Source: Hyparrhenia diplandra (lineage: Eukaryota; Streptophyta; Magnoliopsida; Poales; Poaceae). From it: a DNA stretch of 64,000 nucleotides. Below, piece by piece: positions 59,701-64,000 of this stretch. The notes under the pieces are model-generated. The model did not search any database. It worked only from the letters and a program-made list of their open reading frames with translations, and was not told where the DNA came from. The position numbers and the translations under genes were made by a program. Positions within the stretch are counted from its first letter, which is position 1. Every line of letters begins with the position of its first letter. The DNA lies in NCBI GenBank assembly GCA_015847255.1, contig JADLZK010008395.1, positions 62,001 through 126,000 of the forward strand, in the 5' to 3' direction.

Positions 59701-62700
59701 CGGCCTCTCCGCTCCATCTCTCTCCCAAACAGCCAGCCAGTGATCCTTACCACTCACATGTTCCTGCCCTTTAGGCCCTAACACGACGCCCCTTAGATCC
59801 ATCAGACCACCACAGCTACCTCCATCTTCAGATAGACCGCTGATGCAGCTTCTCCGAGTGAAATTTCATTGACCAGACGACCACTGTAGCCAGAGAAGGC
59901 GGGGATGGGGCAGGCAGCAGCTACATGGCCTTGTTGCTTTATTGGTCAATTTCCCTTCCATTCTTGCTCCTTCCTCTCCCTTGCTGTTCAGGGAGGCCCA
60001 GGATTTTTTTATTGCATGGACACCAACGACGCCTTGAAAACCATGAGGGTGTTTAGTTGGCTTGACCAGTTCCATAGATTTAGGGGGCTGCTTAGTTGGC
60101 TTGCTAGATTTCCTCACCTCGCCTTGCCTTGCCCAGCACGGGAGACAAGGCAGGCAATCAAAGAAACCAAACACGTTGTATGTTCCAGTTTCTTGCCCAG
60201 TGAAGTGAGGCTAGATCAAGCAAGAGTCCTAAACATGCCCCAAGTGACACATTATATTCTAAATGAGTTCAGTAGTGTACAGTTTCAGAAGAAAGATGGA
60301 AACACAAACAGGGATCTTTGAAAGTACATCATAAGTATATGACTTGCAGTCGAAAACAAAATAACATGAGTTTCAGCATCCAACCTCAGCAACTCGTAGA
60401 CATGCTGCTATTTCCGTTCTTCCAGCTGAGTGATCTTTTGCTTGAATACAATCAACTGCATTGCTTTCACCAGTCTGAATCTTACTTCCATCAATTATCC
60501 TACCATTGCCCCTTAGCAGAGAATACCCAATGGAGCTCTCCAGATCAAGTGAGTTTGGTTCTCCAAGTGCATTTGCTGATCTAGGCAAAAGGCTCATAGT
60601 AGTGTAAAAGGGTGGGAATAACCAAGTCATAGGTAGTACAAGCGCAAGGGGAGGATCTGGAACCACAAGAATGGTCTTGGACGCATTGTATGATACAACA
60701 GATCCAGAGGTGCCAGGTAGCAAGAAGTCACAAGTAACTGAAATGGAAATTTTGGTTTTCCCAGCAGACCTGTCACAAAAATGAAATAACATATTAGGGC
60801 AAACTTGTTCCTATCTGGGTTACCAAATACACAAGGATGTTTCATTATGTGGTTGAACCAACAGGAAGGGAGGAAAAAGAAAGCTTCTCCACAGGTAGCT
60901 AAGTCTATGAGAGAACTCCAGAACCCAACATCTGGATCAACGCAAACTTAACACATTTTTACCCTAACAATGATTATTTCCTTTTACTATAAAGATCACG
61001 CACCAAATAAAAGTAAAACTACTTCAGTTGATACAAGATTAGGGCAGTCAATTGTATGATATACACAAAGTTCACTGGAGATTTAGTGGTGCTCCATACT
61101 ATACCTTCCAATTATATGACTGACAAAAGACTTGCTGCTGCCATTGGAAAACCATGGACTGTTTTTTCCATCCGAATATAATCCTTGGTCAAGTTTGTAT
61201 TGCCAAGATTTAGCTGATTGGAATATCACAACCTAAGGCAGAATAACTTATTAGTATAGATCAACTTTATACAAGGAAAGCAGGAGTACTCTGAATTCTG
61301 ACCTTCTCATCCGCTATCATCCAATTGTAACTTTGGCAAGTTTCATAGAAGGAAAATAGATCTCCCTGGCAAGCATTGTCATTTTAAGGGATGGCAAACG
61401 TGTAAAGATAAGCATATAGAAAACAGATATTAGCACACCTTAGGCAGAGATGGAAAAACTGGCATGCTACAGCCAATACAAAGGCGTTCACTTTGAGATT
61501 TCAGTGTCATAGCCACTGGGATATCCACTTCGACTCTTCCAAAAGCTTCACAGACTAAGTTACCTCCATTTGCTAAAATAGCAGCACGTACAGTCTAAAT
61601 AGTGCAATAGCTCAGTACATTGAATGCATAACTGATCCAGATTCAAGATTCAGGAGTAAATGATCTCAGAATGGTAAAACTTACAGAGTTCCCCACAGAT
61701 TTGGCAGATAGTTTCCCAGTAATATTTTGAACTTCTACAATTTCCCTGTTCAGACTTGAGTACTCGATGGAAACTCCAGTTTTTGGACCACCTTTAACAG
61801 AAAGCTAAGCAGCAAGAAGATAAAACTTATGACCCACACTCTCTTAACAAAAAAATAGAACTAAAATGCCAATGATCTGGCAACAGAATGCTAATAGTAC
61901 ATCCCCAAATGAGCACTAGAGACTTGTAGAGATGTAGATATGGCTGGCATAAATTTATATAAAGAGAGCAAGTTATTAGTGGTTAGTTGGTTACCACAAA
62001 AGAGGCGCCTGGAGTGAGGTAAATATACTCAGGATGTACTTGCAATGGTCTATACACTTCAACCTTGACAACCTGACTCAAAACTCTCTGTCCGGAGTGT
62101 TGTTTAGTACTGACCTGAAGATTGACGCAGTAAGGATCATCAACCAATACAAGCAACTGAACATATATCTATGAGTAAATTATTTTCTTGGCCGTACTGA
62201 AAGTTGGTCTTAGTTTTTGGCCTTTTTTTTAGACGAATTTGGTTATTTGGCCCAATTTCGAGTTTTGGTTACTTTCTTAGCCCTTCAGTCAGTTTCATGG
62301 TTTAACGATTGTTAAGTGGTACATGAAATGACTGTTTTGCCCTTGACACCTAATGAAAGAGATTAGCAACCTATACTTGATTTATTGCAGATTATCTTTG
62401 ATAAAATATTGGTGCTAAGCAACCTGAACAAACAATACAGAAAAATTGTAGGTTGTTGATATCTTTCATTAGGCGTTAGGGGTAAAACAGTCATTTCATG
62501 TACCACTTAACATCGTTAAGCTATGAAACTGACGGAAGGGCCAAGAAAGTAACCAAAACTCGAAATTAGGCCAAATAACCAAATTCCGCAAAAAAAAAGG
62601 GCCAAGAAACTAAGACAAACTTTTAGTAGGGCCAAGGAAATAATTTGCTCTATATCCATTGTCAACTTACATATAGAGATGTAATGCCAATTTTTGCAGC

Positions 62701-64000
62701 TTTAATTGAAAATTTGGGTCCATCCATTGATTCACTTGGACCAATAAGCTCCAAAATCTCATCACCAAGATGAAACTCAATGTCCATATATTTGAACTGC
62801 AAAGATGGAGAGAAATTAGCAAACTCAAAGAAAAAAAAAAAAACATTATCCAATCAAATGGGCGAAGACTGAAACAAGCAATCAACTATCACAGCATTAA
62901 GGTTTGAAAGGGAAAAAACATGGATACAAATAATGGCCCTGTTTGGATACTCTAACTTAGTTAGAGTTAGATTAGTTTAACTCTAGCCAAAGAGTTATTT
63001 GGATGGAAGGGTTAGATTGACATTAAATGTATTTTCCAATCATTAGGTGTGGGTGGAGGGAGAGAGAAAAGGCACTTTTAGTAGGCCCAACCTGCACTAG
63101 CTCTAATTAGCACCTCTTGGAGGGGATAGTTTTTGGGAGAGTTAGATGCAACTAACCCCAATCTAACCCTCCTGTTTGGATCCTTTAGGGCTAGTTGAGC
63201 CCCAACTAGCTGTAACTCTAACCCATGGATCCAAACAGGGCCAATAACAACCCTGTTTTGCAGGATTGAACCAACATGATAGCTTGAAGAATTAATAAAA
63301 AAGGGTAATAAATAAATAAAACACTGAAATGAGTTTAAAAGCATATTAAATGTAAAATTACGACATTTTAAACCAGAGAAGTGTTGAAAATGAATAGTGC
63401 CAAAATTAACCAACAATCTAGAAAAATATGAAGCAGACACATAGCGCCTCCAAGCACAAACCTGAGAATTGCCAAAGATTTGTCCATCTTGGGTGCCAGC
63501 TAATATTTGAAGATCTTTTGTACTTCCTTCCTATAAAGAAAAAGAATCAGCGAAAAAAACACACAAAAAAAAAAAAAATCATAATTAAAATGGAGATCCT
63601 CATACCATAAGACTGATGTGCTCTTCTGAGATTATCTTAATCCAGTCAACATTTGCAACTCTAGCCTGCAAACAGATAAGAAAACAGCACCACAGAAGCT
63701 ACTGTCAGTTTGATATACAGTGGCCTAAAAGGAAGATTAGCACATCTTTATTGATGAGGGATAGTCTGATGGAAGTTGACTAAATTAAGGATGACAGATA
63801 TATGCCAAAAGTTATCCTTATTATCCCAAGATACAGAGATATGACTCAAGGGATGCTGGCAACCAGTTGACCAGTACAAACATAGTATGCAACAGAAGTC
63901 ACTTGATTGACTTATAATAAGTATAAAAAGTATCAGGAGAATTAGGAAGATAAGTGCCAAAGTAATGTACCAAAGAATGAGTAATTGCTCTTGGGGAAAG
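53783..64000 (-). CDS. GP210: Nuclear pore membrane nucleoporin GP210 (NUP210), C-terminal half
   Basis: Single-pass pore-membrane nucleoporin that anchors the pore complex in the nuclear envelope, with a large lumenal part of Ig-like repeats. Coding exons by splice sites and frame (5' to 3'): 63665-63606, 63530-63462, 62796-62671, 62114-61995, 61804-61685, 61594-61439, 61365-61303, 61232-61105, 60769-60385, 58040-57938, 57863-57733, 57597-57526, 57117-57036, 56057-55950, 55841-55700, 55516-55450, 55237-55153, 55070-54860, 54771-54717, 54624-54530, 54406-54346, 54162-53783. All frames are open, giving about 940 residues; the 5' half lies beyond 64000. Seen: PEYIYLTPGASFV, CNDSVITIDG, one transmembrane helix (SAVMLTCIIVTVVTVALFMK), then an Ala/Pro-rich tail with SPRTPQPFMEYVRRTIDDTP and RRRFNPQKTY before the stop. 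The tail wording matches plant GP210. Confidence 0.93.
56217..56854. mobile_element. hAT/MULE-like element in a GP210 intron
   Basis: Inverted ends GGAAATGCTTCAAGTA (left) and TACTTGAAGCATTTCC (right). Flanks taaatttg and taaattct suggest a decayed 8-bp target duplication. Inside, a 33-base sequence beginning 'ccatccaagtgatcc' is present twice (about 56299 and 56787), bracketing DNA that contains an LTR-like segment and a short coding-like stretch. Confidence 0.65.
56610..56782 (+). repeat. LTR-like segment related to the solo LTR at 59198
   Basis: From 'agccagggattgagatttat' to 'cccttggccgtacca' it closely matches 59428-59600. Its 5' part is less clear and I could not find a target duplication, so edges are open. 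Confidence 0.6.
58041..60384 (-). other. Large GP210 intron with repeat insertions
   Basis: 2.3 kb between the exon ending AACLRVAE and the exon starting VAQVWVAAAES. It holds the solo LTR at 59198-59600 and gene-less DNA with mixed open frames at 58630-59090 and 59605-60180 that look like older repeat insertions. 'gggtgtttagttggcttg' (60049) resembles a MITE end. Confidence 0.7.
59198..59600 (+). mobile_element. Solo LTR in a GP210 intron, 5-bp target duplication
   Basis: Starts TGTTATAAACGG and ends GGCCGTATCA (403 bases). TCAAT flanks both ends (59193-59197 and 59601-59605). A TATA-like gtataaatattgg lies near 59392. No internal retrotransposon sequence is present. It lies in the opposite orientation to the gene. 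Confidence 0.88.
62177..62646. mobile_element. Mutator-like MITE with long terminal inverted repeats, GP210 intron
   Basis: The left arm 'aaattattttcttggccgta' is matched in reverse complement by the right end, and the pairing extends inward for well over 100 bases ('gtcttagttt.ttggcc', 'tttggcc.aatttcgagttttggttactttcttggcc', 'gtttcat', 'gtggtacatgaaatgactgtttt.ccc'). The ends resemble those of the Mutator-like element at 47592. The target duplication is not clear. Confidence 0.75.
62935..63242. mobile_element. Tourist-like (PIF/Harbinger) MITE, GP210 intron
   Basis: Terminal inverted repeats GGCCCTGTTTGGATAC and ...GGATCCAAACAGGGCC; AAT on both sides (62932-62934 and 63243-63245). Length 308 bases. 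A 3-bp duplication and a GGCCCTGTTTGG end fit Tourist/Harbinger MITEs. Confidence 0.85.

Overview
The window is nuclear DNA of a grass (Poaceae). The evidence is spliced plant genes on the minus strand (GT-AG introns, one GC-AG), very dense nested LTR retrotransposons of plant lineages (copia SIRE/Maximus-type, gypsy Athila-type and Tat-type), and many DNA-transposon fragments and MITEs. There are no bacterial-type operons, rRNA genes or CRISPR arrays.

Layout. About 1-31 kb is a graveyard of LTR retrotransposons. 1-4.5 kb is the 3' half of a SIRE/Maximus-like copia element, with the end of pol and a downstream accessory ORF broken only by UAG codons. 4.5-11.4 kb is a minus-strand Athila-like element with two LTRs, gag and protease but no reverse transcriptase or integrase. 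It sits in the RNase H/integrase part of a second, plus-strand Athila-like element (11.4-17.0 kb). 17.0-20.1 kb is the repeat-rich 3' end and LTR of a Tat-like gypsy element. 21.8-27.4 kb is the 5' half of another Tat-like element (minus strand; LTR, primer site, gag, protease, part of RT), whose RT is split by a perfect solo LTR with a 5-bp target duplication. 27.4-30.3 kb holds more LTR remnants.

About 32-38.2 kb is the most unusual structure: an inverted repeat of roughly 6 kb with arms of about 3 kb, centred on a (TA)n tract. Each arm carries about five tandem copies of a ~152-bp unit. The middle of the arms is almost identical, while the outer parts are clearly diverged. It looks like a foldback-type element or a composite palindrome.

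38.5-46.2 kb is a minus-strand host gene for a nuclear DEUBAD-domain protein of the NFRKB-like family. Nine coding exons can be traced, but the frame is broken at four points (two of them A-runs), so either the gene is decaying or the assembly has indel errors. Its second intron carries a hAT-like element nested in another.

46-53.8 kb is intergenic. It contains a Mutator-like element (9-bp target duplication) that carries a degraded LEA_2/NHL-like gene fragment, and two tRNA-related SINEs with perfect target duplications, one of them inside the Mutator-like element.

53.8 kb to the window end is the 3' half of a minus-strand gene for the pore-membrane nucleoporin GP210 (NUP210). At least 22 intact coding exons can be read, ending in one transmembrane helix and a short tail. 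Its introns hold a solo LTR, a Tourist-like MITE, a Mutator-like MITE and an hAT/MULE-like element. The two host genes show no functional link beyond both being nuclear. Everything was read by eye; exon ends were set by splice signals and reading frame, not by transcripts.
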